From positions 10,037,060-10,101,059 of the forward strand of contig OX442314.1 of assembly GCA_949358305.1 (NCBI GenBank): a DNA stretch of 64,000 nucleotides, read 5' to 3'. Source of the stretch: Strigamia acuminata. Lineage: Eukaryota; Arthropoda; Chilopoda; Geophilomorpha; Linotaeniidae. Made by a program: the position numbers and the translations under genes. Positions 21,358 through 34,000 of this stretch are shown here, piece after piece. The notes under the pieces were generated by a model. The model was not told where the DNA came from and made no database searches. It was given only the letters and a program-made list of their open reading frames with translations. The first letter of the stretch is position 1, and each line of letters begins with the position of its first letter.

Positions 21358-24300
21358 ATGATCAAACCACCTGTCAATGAGTTGGAAAAGATGTTGCGAG
21401 GAGTGGGACTCGTGGGTTCGGCGATCGCCAAACTACATCGTCAACAAATGAAAATTGCTTGGGATAATTCGAGTTTGAAACCGGTCGTAAGACAAGTGGC
21501 CGAAAATGCCGAAAAAATGACGAAAGAGGATTCGCAAGTGATTTCAAACCCATTTTAATTAATCCCACACGTTTATGTATTATTAATCTCCTCAAATTTA
21601 TCTATTTTCAGAAGAAATTAATGAAAAATGTCTCGGAAACGATGAAGCGCACGTCCATGGTGTTTGAAGGACTGAAACAGTTTTCCACTTTCGTTGTCCC
21701 AAATTCCAGAGCCTCCGGAATGGCCAACGAGTCCAAAAATAAATCCACTTCAAATAACCTTGACATCGAAAGCGATATTTTAATGGACGAGCGACAAACG
21801 GCGGAAAATGTCGAAGAAATTGAGAAAATGTCAAGAAAACGGTCGAAAATTGACGAAATTGATGAAATTAAAGATGAAATTGGGTCGAAAAAACCTCAAA
21901 ATGTCGAAACTAACGTCGGGAAAAGAGACGAGATGAAAACCGAAGTGAAAACGGTTAAATTTTCGTCGCATCAATCTGTAAAAACTGAAAACACGATGAA
22001 TTTTCTTAACTTTTTCCTTCAATTTATTTTTGTTTTAAAATTTAGTTAAGTGACCGGGCGAAAGAGAGTAAAGTGCCGGCGTCTCGTGTTGGTCGTTTAA
22101 TTTCGTACGGAGGTGAATTTTGAAGGAGATTTTAATTAATTTGTGATTAAAATGTGAGTTTGTTTAGGGTTAGCGGCCGGGCTCGGTGTGGGAGCGTTGG
22201 CGGAACTCACGCGTAGAAGTTTGGGTTACGCAGAAAGCAGTCCGAAAAGTAAGGGAAATTTGATGTTTAATGACAAAATGTTTATTCGTCTGTTTATTGT
22301 TTTGTAGATACATTTTTGACGGAAGCGAATGCGGAAAGAATTGTAAATACGTTGTGTAGGGTTCGAGGAGCGGCGCTTAAGTTGGGTCAGATGCTTAGCA
22401 TTTCGGGTAAAGCGTCAAATATTTTTTATTCAGTGGTGAAGGGTTTTTTTTAAATATAAAATACATTTGTTGAGCCTAAAATTACATTAGTTGTCTCGAA
22501 AAAATTCATTTTTAGTATGATAAAGTTTATTTATGCACTTAAAGATTTAATTTATAGTCTGAAAATTAAATTTCTGCACTTAAAAATGCATTTTTCCACA
22601 TTTAAAATGTAATTTTTGCACATAAAATGCAATTTTTGCACATAAAATGCAATTTTTGCACACAAAATGCAATTTTTGCAATTAAAATGCAACTTTTGCA
22701 CTTAAAATGCAATTTTTGCAATTAAAATGCAATTTTTAAACCTATAAATTAAATTTAGAAGCTAAAAATACATATCCACACAAAAGTTCTATAAAATCCG
22801 AAAAAGCATTTTTTCACTTAAAATTATACATTTTTCTACACCAAAATATTCTTTTTATGCTCAGAAAAATGCATCCAATTCTGAATAATTTCTTCAAGCA
22901 TAGTAATCCTTGCCGCTGGTCTTGTATAATTATCCAACTGTATCAATTTTTCATTACAGATAACGAAATGATTAATCCGCAATTACAAAAAGTATTCGAA
23001 CGTGTCCGACAATCCGCCGATTTCATGCCAAAATGGCAAATGGAAGTATAAAAAACCAAAATTAATAAACAAACAACAAAATTCAATATCTATAATTTAT
23101 AATTTAAAAAAAAAAACTAATTCAGAAAGTCCTTATTCGAGAATTGGGTTCCGATTGGAGAGAAAAGGTGGAAAAATTCGACATGAAACCGTTCGCCGCC
23201 GCATCCATCGGACAAGTGCATTCGGCCATTTTGAAAGATGGCCGCCAAGTGGCTGTGAAAATACAAGTAATGTTGAAATTTGAATTAGCTTTTTGTGTGG
23301 ATACATAATAGTTTTCCAGTATCCAGGTATTGCGACGAGTGTTAACAGCGACATAAGCAATTTGATGTCGCTGATGAAAGTGTGGAATTTTCTACCCAAA
23401 GGACTTTTCGTCGACAACATCGCAGCGGTGGCGCGACGAGAACTCGGATGGGAAGTCGATTACGAGCGGGAAGCGAAATGTGCAAAACGTTACAGGTTAA
23501 AAAACAAAGAAAATAAACGCATGCAAAATGAACGTAAAACGAACAAAACGGCCATAAGTTCAAATAAGAGCCGCCTTCGAATAGTAGCCGCGGCTATTAT
23601 TTACAAAAATACAGTAAACAAAATAATATTTTAAGCCTATTTTTAGGTTTTAATGCTTTTTTGAAGCCTATTTTTAGGTTTTAATGCTTTTTTGAAGCCT
23701 ATTTTTAGGTTTTAATGCTTTTTTGAAGCCAATTTTTAGGTTTTAATGCTTTTTGAAGCCTATTTTTAGGTTTTAATGCTTTTTTGAAGCCAATTTTTAA
23801 GTTTTAATGCTTTTTTAAAGCCTATTATTTGGTTTGAATTAAGCTAATTTTTTGAGTATTGATTTTGAATGCGTTTTTAAGCCTATTTTTTGGGTTTAGA
23901 TTGCTATTGAAGGACAGTCCTGTGTATAATGTTCCTAAAGTCATCGATGAGTTGAGTACGAAACAAATTTTCACTTCCGAGCTGGTGTTCGGTCTGCCTT
24001 TAGACAAATGCGTCGATCTCGATCAAGAAACGCGAAATTTTGTAATTATTATTGAATTTTTCGTTCGTAATAAGTAAAATTGGATTTTTTTGTGAAAATT
24101 TTTTTTTTTTTTTTGTAGATTGCGCATTCGATTCTCCAACTTTGTCTGATGGAATTGTACGAGTTCCGTTTCATGCAGACGGATCCCAATTGGTCCAACT
24201 TTTATTACAACCCGGAAACGAAACAAGTAAAAACAATCACAATATTTAATAAAATTGATAACTTTCCCACTAAGCGGAATTTAACTTTACTTAATTTTAA

Positions 24301-25623
24301 TCCCGCTTTACATTTTTGTTGAAACTGGAATTTTAATTTTATTTTTCTTTTTTCTTTTCATCAGTTTTAAACAGAATTTAACCTGTTTAAACCCGTTTTA
24401 CACGATTTCACCCGTTTTAAACACGTTTTAATTCGATTTTACCCGTTTTAAACACGTTTTAATTCGATTTTACCCGTTTTAAACACGTTTTAATTCGATT
24501 TTACCCGTTTTAAACACGTTTTAATTCGATTGTACTCGTTTTAAACACGTTTTAATTCGATTTTACCCGTTTTAAACACGTTTTAATTCGATTTTACCCG
24601 TTTTAAACACGTTTTAATTCGATTTTACCCGTTTTAGACACGTTTTAATTCGATTGTACCAGTTTTAAACACGTTTTAATTCGATTTAACCCGTTTCAGA
24701 CACGTTTTAATTCGATTTTACCCGTTTTAATTCGATTTTACCCGTTTTAATTCGATTTTACCCGTTTTAATTCGATTTTACCCGTTTTAATTCGATTTTA
24801 CCCGTTTTAATTCGATTTTACCCGTTTTAATTCGATTTTACCCGTTTTAAACACGTTTAAATTCGATTTTACTAAATTTTAACAGTAAAACGAGTTCAAA
24901 ACGGGTGAAATTACTTTAAAACATATTTAAACATGTGAAATTGGGTAAAATCATATAAAACCGCGTTTAAAATAGGTGAAAATTGGTAAAAATCATATAA
25001 AAACGGGTTTACCACGGGAGAAAATATGTACAATCGTGTAAAAACGAGTTTAAAACGTGAGCATGAGTCAAATGAATGTCGAATTTCAGCTTTCGTTGCT
25101 TGATTTTGGCGCCTGCAGAGATTTCAGTAAATCGTTCGTGGACAAATACTTACGAATAATCAAAGGCGCTGCCGATAGAGACCGTCAAGCCGTCGTCCAT
25201 TACTCCAAAGAAGCGGGATTTCTATCCGGATTTGAATCCAAAGTAAAAAAAATTAATTGAATTAAATTAAAGTAATTTCAATTTCTTTCTCGACAGCTTA
25301 TGGAAAGTGCTCACGTTGACGCGGTGATGATTTTGGGTGAAGCGTTTTCACAGCCCGGATCGTTCAACTTTGCGACTCAAGACACGACGAGGCGGATTCA
25401 AAAAATAGTTCCGGTTATGGTGCAGCATCGATTGGTGGCGCCGCCTGAGGAGAGTTATTCGCTACATCGCAAAATGGCCGGCGTGTTCTTAGTCTGTGCC
25501 AGGTTGAGGGCAAATATCGATTGTAAAAGCATTTTTGACGACGCCTACAGTCGCTACAGATTCGGAGACGAAGAAGTTGTAAAAGAGCAAAAGGATGTGT
25601 TGAATTTGTCGGTTAATTTGTAA
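21358..25623 (+). CDS. COQ8: Atypical kinase/ATPase COQ8 (ADCK3/4, UbiB family)
   Basis: Mitochondrial protein required for coenzyme Q biosynthesis. Twelve exons (21358-21537, 21612-21977, 22046-22112, 22168-22248, 22308-22406, 22960-23045, 23126-23266, 23320-23495, 23900-24041, 24119-24226, 25090-25242, 25297-25623) give 641 residues, close to human COQ8A (about 650). Hallmarks: the UbiB KxGQ motif (ALKLGQMLS), the Ala-rich nucleotide loop ([10 protein letters not shown]), the lysine in [22 protein letters not shown] and [10 protein letters not shown] in place of DFG. The second exon codes for a lysine/glutamate-rich, poorly conserved linker. An upstream 5' UTR exon is likely: a donor at about 21280 and an acceptor TCAG before 21346. 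AATAAA at 25658-25663 lies 35 bp after the stop. Confidence 0.95.
22490..22860. repeat. 20-bp tandem repeat, COQ8 intron
   Basis: Best stretch at about 22600-22740, unit CACATAAAATGCAATTTTTG, grading into diverged copies on both sides. Confidence 0.8.
23560..23622. mobile_element. Fragment of TACCGTATTTTACC MITE family
   Basis: AATAAGAGCCGCCTTCGAAT and AGTAGCCGCGGCT match the interior of the MITE copies at 28756-29029 and 60327-60551. Only a fragment is present, in a COQ8 intron. Confidence 0.6.
23630..23835. repeat. 31-bp tandem repeat, about six copies, COQ8 intron
   Basis: Unit AAGCCTATTTTTAGGTTTTA plus ATGCTTTTTTG. Copies are nearly identical; the array ends about 60 bp before the exon 9 acceptor. 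Confidence 0.9.
24360..24880. repeat. 31-bp array switching to a 20-bp array, COQ8 intron
   Basis: A 31-bp unit (ACCCGTTTTAAACACGTTTT plus AATTCGATTTT) repeats about ten times, then shortens to a 20-bp unit (ACCCGTTTTAATTCGATTTT) by loss of 11 bp, repeating about seven times. Confidence 0.93.
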
Positions 25624-25709
25624 ATTAAAATTAAAATTTAAATTATTTTAAAAATGAAATAAATTTATTGTTAAGTCTTCTTGATTTTTTTTTATTTTTA
25701 GCCATTTTT

Positions 25710-26250
25710 ATGCGTTTTAAACCGGTTTTTACTCGTTTTCAACCGTTTTAAACCGGTTTTTACTCGTTTTAAACCGTTTTAAACCAGTTTTTACTCGTTT
25801 TAAACCGGTTTTTACTCGTTTTCAACCGTTTTAAACCGGTTTTTACTCGTTTTCAACCGTTTTAAACCGGTTTTTACTCGTTTTCAACCGTTTTAAACCG
25901 GTTTTTACTCGTTTTCAACCGTTTTAAACCGGTTTTTACTCGTTTTCAACCGTTTTAAACCGGTTTTTACTCGTTTTCAACCGTTTTAAACCGGTTTTTA
26001 CTCGTTTTCAACCGTTTTAAACCGGTTTTTACTCGTTTTCAACCGTTTTAAACCGGTTTTTACTCGTTTTCAACCGTTTTATACCGGTTTTTACTCGTTT
26101 TCAACCGTTTTAAACCGGTTTTTACTCGTTTTCAACCAGTTTTTACTCGTTTTCAACCAGTTTTTACTCGTTTTCAACCGGTTTTTACTCGTTTTCAACC
26201 GTTTTCAACCGGTTTTTACTCGTTTTCAACCGTTTTAACACTAGTTTTTT
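25710..26250. repeat. 31-bp tandem repeat between COQ8 and next gene
   Basis: Unit TTTTAAACCGGTTTTTACTC plus GTTTTCAACCG, about 15 near-perfect copies with shorter 20-bp variants near the right end. It fills the spacer downstream of the COQ8 polyadenylation signal. Confidence 0.93.
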
Positions 26251-26339
26251 ACATAATTTCACCAATTTTCATCAGTTTTAAATCAGTTTGTATACAATTT
26301 CACTCTTTTCACTCGTTTTAAACCGGACTTTACATGATT

Positions 26340-27104
26340 TCACCACGCACTCTCATCATCTGTGGAATCTGAGGAAGACTGATTAAAAGCTGGATCAATG
26401 ACATCCGGACGCTCCTCAATTTGCCGACATTCGTCCCATAGCTTTTTCAGAAACCAGTGCTTTACATATCTTTGCACAGCTGTAGTGGATTCCAAAAATG
26501 GCTACACAAATTAAAAAAGAAAATTGAAAATTAGAAGTTTAGTAACTAAAAATTGTTAGCAGTAAAAGTAAATAAAAAAAAGTTTATCACTTGCATGGCA
26601 TTGTGAGAACAGCCTTTGAGGGAACGCTTGCACATCATCATCTGTAGTTCTTTTATGGTATTTACCAAAGTTTGCATCTCCCAAACAATTGTGTAATAAA
26701 TTTTCTAATTTACTACTGTCATCAACATTTACTTCGATGTCTGATGCAAGCTTTGATATGACATTTTCCATTGCTTTATTGGTTGAAATAAAATCAATAG
26801 CCATTTCTTTTATAGCATTGTTGGCTTTACTTTGGAAGTCATTTTCATTCTAGAAAAAATAAATAAATAAATATTTAATTTTTTAATTTTAACTAAATAT
26901 TTTCTTGTTATTTTCCTCAGTGGTGCAGGAAAGACAACGTTATTAAACATTCTCACAAAGAAAACCAAGGCACGCTTATTGTGTCGGGTCAAGTGCATAT
27001 TAATGACAAAAAAATCGTCATTTGTTTGTTAAAAATTTCTTTAAACTTACCTGATTTGGAGAAAACATGCTGCATCTTTCAGGATTCCAAAGATTATCCA
27101 TCAT
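26340..27104 (-). CDS. Unrecognised small gene with a GC-AG intron
   Basis: Three exons (27104-27051, 26849-26595, 26501-26340) join in phase to 156 residues. The protein begins MMDNLWNPERCSMFSPNQ, has a central helical region rich in Asn/Asp/Glu (KAMENVISKLASDIEVNVDD) and a C-terminus FLKKLWDECRQIEERP followed by a Ser/Asp-rich tail. The second intron starts GCAAGT, the usual form of a GC donor; with a GT donor the frame would not close. The N-terminus may lie in an upstream exon, since the ATG follows a possible acceptor. No homologue recognised; the style resembles genes carried by, or derived from, mobile elements. The first intron contains a fragment of an ABC transporter on the opposite strand. 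Confidence 0.5.
26921..27035 (+). pseudogene. Frameshifted ABCG transporter exon fragment
   Basis: After an intact-looking acceptor (TTTTCCTCAG at 26911-26920) the sequence reads GAGKTTLLNILTKK, a Walker A motif of ABCG-type ATPases. The expected continuation (QGTLIVSGQVHIND) lies in another frame, so about one base has been lost near 26965. No other ABCG exon is seen nearby. It is a stray, inactivated genomic piece inside the intron of the minus-strand gene. Confidence 0.7.
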
Positions 27105-28041
27105 CTTGTGTTAAAACAGCAAAAAAAACAGGATTTTTGAATGCACAACTTCAATGGCGATTTCAAATCACGCTCCAAATATTCAGTAATAAAGCGTTGG
27201 AAATCATGCATTGCGAATTCAATTATCAGCGCCCTCTAGTGGCGGTTTTTGAAAATAGCGTCATTTCAATCTCCAGCCCTTCCGCCATGTCCCTCTTTAT
27301 TGTGTCCGTGATTGCCGTGATTTCACCCATTTTATACCCGATTTTGCGTGATTTTAACCATTTTGAAACCCATTTTTACTAATAAAAATGTGTCAAATCA
27401 TATAAAATTAGGTTTAAAACTAATAAAAAGTGACAAAATTATGTAAAAACCGGTTTTCAAGTATTGAAAAAAAGTACAATTATGTAAAAACCGTGTTTTC
27501 TGCATTGGTTTGAACTTTGAAGGTTTGAATCATCCATTTGTTGCATGCTTATTCCGTGACGCACTACGATGTAACAAAGTGCATTGTGGGATAAACAAAA
27601 CATCTCTGGCAGTGATTCAGGCAAAAACGAAAATAAATATATAAAATAAAAATTAAAAATGTATTTATTTCCAGAAATTTCCATTTCTAAGTACACAACA
27701 GTGTAATAAAAATTAAATTATATTTATCTGTAGTGTTTAAACTCAAGTAATTATCACCATTAAATGATAGCGAGTCATCATTCACCAAGGTTGGTGATGT
27801 TTGATGTTGGTTGGTGTTTCCTCTCGTGTTTCCTCCCTCGGTTCGGAAGAGTCCATTTGTCACGTGCTAAAAGCTGTGGAATAGTCATAAGGAGTTGGTT
27901 GGTTTTGCAAGAGTAAGTGGCGCGCAATTAGATGCAAGCTGTTTCACACCTGGAATTTAGCGAAACTAAACTGACTAATGCGATAATGATTTTTATCATT
28001 TAACTACACTTTGCTGCCGTAATCAGCTCGTAAAGTTGACG
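27105..28041. other. Spacer upstream of KIF16B
   Basis: No gene recognised. A minus-strand open stretch at 27500-27690 (SHNALCYIVVRHGISMQQMD) could be an upstream exon of the small unrecognised gene but has no recognisable similarity. The last 300 bp should contain the KIF16B promoter and include CACGTG at about 27860. Confidence 0.35.
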
Positions 28042-31000
28042 ATGGCGTCCGTCAAAGTGGCGGTGCGGGTTCGGCCGTTTAACAACAGGTGAGTGATCAT
28101 CACAACAGAGAAAGAAAGAACTTTGTTTCCAATTGTTTTGGATTGTTGTGAATTATTGTTTGATGATTGTTGTTAATTGCGCTTGATTGTTGTGAATTGT
28201 TGTGAATTGTGCTTGATTGTTGTGAATTGTTATGCTTGATTATTGTTGTGAATTGTTGTTGTGATTTATTCTGTTTGATTGTTGTGAATTGTTGTGAATT
28301 GTTGTGCTTGATTGTTGTGAATTATTTTGTTTGATTGTTGTGTTTGAGTGTTGTGTTTGATTGTTGTGTTTGATTGTTGTGTTTGATTGTTGTGTTTGAT
28401 TGTTGTGTTTGATTGTTGTATTTGATTGTTGTGTTTGATTGTTGTGTTTGATTGTTGTGTTTGAGTGTTGTGTTTGAGTGTTGTGTTTGAGTGTTGTGTT
28501 TGAGTGTTGTGTTTGAGTGTTCTGAACGGTTGTGAATTATTGTTAGATGGTTATGAATTCTCGTTTTAGGTTGTTGTGTATTCTCGTTTTAGGTTGTTGT
28601 GAATTCTCGTTTGGGATTGTTGTGTATTCTCGTTTGGGAGTGTTGTGTATTCTCGTTTGGGATTGTTGTGTATTCTCGTTTGGGATTGTTGTGTATTCTT
28701 GTTTGGAATTGTTGTGAATTCTCGTTTTGGATTATTATAAATTCTCGTTTTGGTTTACCGTATTTTACCGATTACGAGTCGCCCTCGAATTGTATCCGCC
28801 CTCGAATAGTAGCAGCGGCTGAGACACCAAGAATACCGTATTTTTGCGAAAGTACGGTATTGTTTCCGTATTTAACCTCACGAACGATGAACGTACGCTT
28901 CGTTCGTGACGATTAGACTTCGTTTGTTACATTAAACAAATGTAACAAACGAAAAACCGAAATTGTAATTGCTGACAAAAATGGCAGTTTTGAATAAGAG
29001 CCCCGGCTTTTAATCGATAAAATACGGTATTATGAATTCTCGTTTATAATCGTTATGAATTCGAGAATTGAATTTGAATTGTTGTTAATTCTTCTTTTGA
29101 ATCGTTAGGGAACGTGAACTGAAAGCAGAAAAAGTCATAGAAATGGATGGCAAAACTACAATAATCACGAACAACAAAGTATTTCCCCCCCCCCCCTCAA
29201 TTTATTTATTTTAACCAATTAATTGAATAATTTATTCATAATTTTAAAGATTGCACAATGGACACAAGAAGGAGATTCGGGACGTGAGCGGGAGCGGACA
29301 TTTTGTTTTGACTACTCGTATTGGTCTTTCGACACCAAGGACAAAACTTTCATCTCTCAAGAAAAAGTATCAATTTCTTTCTTCTTTTAAACCCACAAAA
29401 CAATAAACCAAAATAAAATTTACATTTCTCAAGGTATTCAACGATCTTGGTACCGACGTAGTTGCCAACGCATTCGAAGGATACAATGCGTGCGTGTTCG
29501 CTTATGGCCAAACTGGATCGGGCAAGACCTATACCATGATGGGAGATGTCAGTATGAAATCAAATTTTAATAAAATAAACCTAAAAAATTAACCCTAAAA
29601 TTAAAAATAACTACACAGGAGTCGTGCAGGGGATTAATACCGAGGATATGTCAAGTAAAAACGAAATTAACCGCAAAATAAAACGATTTAATCCATTTTT
29701 CCTCGTTATTTCTCCAGAACTTATTCGAACGGATGGAAATGCATCGCGGCCAAACAACATACAAAACCGAAGTTTGGTATTACAATTTTGTGTTTTCGAG
29801 CTGCATTTTAACCCGTTCTGGCACCGTGTAATTATTTTTGCCTTTAATTATCAGTTATTTGGAGATTTACAACGAAAAAGTGAAAGATCTTTTACGGCCA
29901 AATTTTGATTCGACGAAATTGAGAGTGCGCGAACACCCGCAACATGGACCTTACGTTGAAGGGTTGTCGCAACATTCGGTCATGGATTACAACGATATAA
30001 ACGAGTTGATTGAACGGGGAAATTCGTTTAGGACGACGGCGGCGACTAATATGAATGAAGATAGTAGTCGGTCGCACGCCATTTTGACGTTGACGTTTGT
30101 GCAGGCGACGTTCAGTCATGATATGCCGAGGGAAACTGTGAGCAAAATTAATTTGGTCGATTTGGCTGGGAGGTAAAGGGATATTTGGAGGTTTGAGGGG
30201 TTTGGTTCGTTGATTTTTTTAATTTTGGTTTGTTTGTAGCGAGAGAGTGGATTCGAGTGGCGCTAAAGGACAGCGGCTTGTGGAAGGAGCGCATATAAAT
30301 AAATCGTTGGTGACGCTGGGATTGGTTATATCAAATTTGGGTTTGTGTTGAAGTGTTTCGTTAGGGTGATGTGGAAAAAATTTGTTTTAGTTTTGGTTTG
30401 GATGTTAATTTCGGGGAAAAATATCAGAAATTTGTGACAAATATATAAATTTCAAGGAAAAATGACAAAATTTAATGAAAAATTTCAAAAGTTTGTGAAA
30501 AATATCAAAATTTTTTGATAAAATTTCAAAAATTTATGGGAAATGTTAGGAAAAATCGAAAAATGGCAAAATTTCAAGGAAAAATGTCAAAATTTAATGA
30601 AAAATGTCAAAATTTAATGAAAAATGTCAAAATTTAATAAAAAATGTCAAAATTTAATAAAAAATGTCAAAATTTAATGAAAAATATCAAAATTTAATGA
30701 AAAATATCAAATGTTTATGATAAAATTTCAAAATTTTATGGGAAATGTTAGAATTTTAAGGAGAAATGACAAAATTTCAAGGAAAAATGACAAAATTTCA
30801 TCAAAAAATGTCATAATTTCATAAAAAATGACAAAATTTCATGAAAAATGTCAATTTCATGAAAAATGTCATAATTTTATGAAAAATGTCATATTTTCAT
30901 GAAAAATGAAAAAATTTCAAGGAAAAATGATAAAATTTTATGAAAGATATCATTATTTCATGAAAAATGTCATAATTTTATGCAAAAATCTCAAAATTTC

Positions 31001-34000
31001 TTTACTCACCCTACTTTAACCCAATTTTAATTTGACCATTTCAATTTCAATCCTAGCCCTAATATCAAGCGCCAAGTCCAAAAATCGCAACATATTTATC
31101 CAGTACCGCAACTCCGTCCTAACTTGGCTACTTAAAGATAGTTTGGGTGGCAATTCAAAAACAATCATGATCGCCAGTAAGCCAAAATCAATTCCCCACA
31201 TCTCAACAAAATTAATCCAAATATACATTCAGCTATTTCGCCGGCCGATGTCAATTACCACGAAACACTCAGCACGCTTCGTTACGCTCACACGGCTAAA
31301 AACATCGTCAACAAACCGACGATCAACGAGGACCCGAACGTTAGGGTTATTCGCGAATTACGCGCCGAAATCGCACGACTCAAGAGTCTCTTATCAACCA
31401 ATAAGGTTTAATTTCATTAATTATTTATTGATTTGTTTGTTAACTTTTATTTTTTTTTAGAATGGCAATTCGTCTATTATGAACGAGCTGCAAGCCAATG
31501 AGGAAAAAGTGAAGTTATTGACGGAGAAATGGACCGAACGATGGGGCGAAACGAAGTCGATTTTAGAGGAGCAGAAAACGTTGGCTTTGCGTAAATCGGG
31601 GTTCGGAGTTATACTCGATTCGGATCGACCGCATTTGGTCGGTATCGACGACAGTTTTTATAGCTCCGGGATGACGTTTTATCCGCTAAAAGTTAGTAAA
31701 ATCAGAACAAAATCATTTTTTTTTTGAGAATTTTTGAGATTTTTTTGACAATTTTTGACAATTTTTGAGATTTTTTGACAATTTTTGAGATTTTTTGACA
31801 ATTTTTGACAATTTTTGTGATTTTTTGACAATTTTTGAGATTTTTTGACAATTTTTGACAATTTTTGAGATTTTTTGAGATTTTTGACAATTTTTGAGAT
31901 GTTTTGCGATTTTTTGCAATTTTTTGACAATTTTTGACAATTTTGTGTTAATTTTTGTGATTTAATGTGAATTTTGTGATTTTTATGTGAATTTTGTGAT
32001 TTTATGTGAATTTTTGTGATTTTATGTGAATTTTGCTAATTTTTTGTTAATTTTGTTAATTTTTGCAATTTATTTTGTAATAATTTCTTGTATTTCGTGT
32101 TGTTTTAGGATGGCGAAACGTTATTGGGTGGAGAATCGACGTGTCCGGAACCGGATATTGGTAAAATTTAATTTTGATTAATTTTCGTTTGTAAAATCGA
32201 AGTTAATTGAGTTGAAAATAGTTTTGACGGACGATACGAGCGGATCGGTTTGTAGGATCGTGCTGAGTGGTAACGAGGCGGTTTTAAATCCTACTGATAT
32301 TTCGTGCTGCGTGGACGGCTTGTTGGTCGAACAACCGACCGTTTTAAGCCACAGCTGCGTCATTCGCATCGGGAGGAATATCTTTCGCTACAACGCGCCC
32401 GCCGAAGCGGCGAAATTGAGGGAACGAGGGAGCGCCGAGGTAATAAATGTATATTTATTGTGTTTCACTTTGTTTTGACTGTAAGAAAATTTTATTTTAT
32501 TAGTCCAAAATGTCTCGACTTTCTTTTCTCAGTCAGTCAACGCCCAATCTAGCTAAGGAAAGTTTTAAAAGGTGAATTTTGCATTCTTTTAATGTGTTTC
32601 AGCCATTTTTAATGTGTTTTCGTGCATTATTAATGTGTTTTTATGCATTTTTAATGTGTTTTCGTGCATTTTTAATGTGTTTTCGTGCATTTTTATGTGT
32701 TTTTGGCAATTATTAATGTGTTTTCGTGCATTTTTAATGTGTTTCCTGCATTTTAAATGTTTTTTTCATGCATTTTTATGTGTTTTTGTGCATTGTTAAT
32801 GTGTTTTGTGCATTTTTAATGTTTTTTCATGCATTTTAATGTGTTTTTGTGCATTATTAATGTATTTTTATGTTATTTATGTTTGTTATTAATTTATTGA
32901 TTAGGTTAGATCAAGAATATTGGCTGGATAAGGGAATAAGTATCCAAAATTTAACTCAAGAAACATCCCATCTAGAGAGTTTTATCGTAAGTTAATGATA
33001 TTGCTGTTTTTATTTTTTACATCAATGGTTTTTTTCTAAAATAAAAAATTCTTTACAGTCGAAACATCGGATAAGAACGCATAAACTTAACAAACAGAGA
33101 CAAAGTGCCTACGAAAGCAAGAATTTACACGATAGGACATTGAATGGCAATGAGAAATTGATGAAATCAACGGACCAAACAGTGCAAACTGAAACAAAGT
33201 TAGTCAGTTAAGGTTACGTTCAATTTCGTTAAGAAAAAATGCCTTTTTATTTTTAAAAAATTCGATAATGGCGAAAAATACATTTTATTTCGAAAAATTC
33301 GAGCAAAAATAAGTGCGGAAACCATCCAAAAACCCGAACGAAATTGAAAGCACCCAGAAACGAGTAATTTCTAACTAAAAAAATCAAATCAAATCAAATC
33401 AAATAGCGAATTTGCTTGTGGAGAAACGAAACACTCGACTCCCACTCGCAAGCCCGAATTAAGCCTACCCATAAGCGAAGCCTTCTGCATGTACCGCGCA
33501 CAACCCGAGCATCCAACGGACGACTTAATGGTGCAACTCGCCAACATGCGCCAATTTCTCGAGCAATCCGACAAAGACCTACGAGATAACTCCAATTGCG
33601 ACATCAAATACAAATTACAGGTGACGTCTGTATGAATTCACTTAAAAACGCCTTGGCTTTGATTTCCTTTTCGGCTTCAATAGCAAGTGCAGCGTATGAG
33701 AGATCAATTTGACTTGTTGCAATCGAAACTCAATTCGGTGTCGTGTGACGCATTATCTCCGATTTCCACGTCAAATTCCCTGTTCAGTCCGACTGGATGT
33801 AGAAGGTAAGTGATTTTATCAATTTTATCGTTTAAAAACGTTCAAAAATGTCTAAAAAACGTTTAAAAATGTTTAAAAACGTTCAAAAATGTCTAAAAAA
33901 CGTTTAAAAATGTTTAAAAACGTTCAAAAATGTCTAAAAAACGTTTAAAAATGTTTAAAAACGTTCAAAAATGTCTAAAAAACGTTTTAAAATGTTTAAA

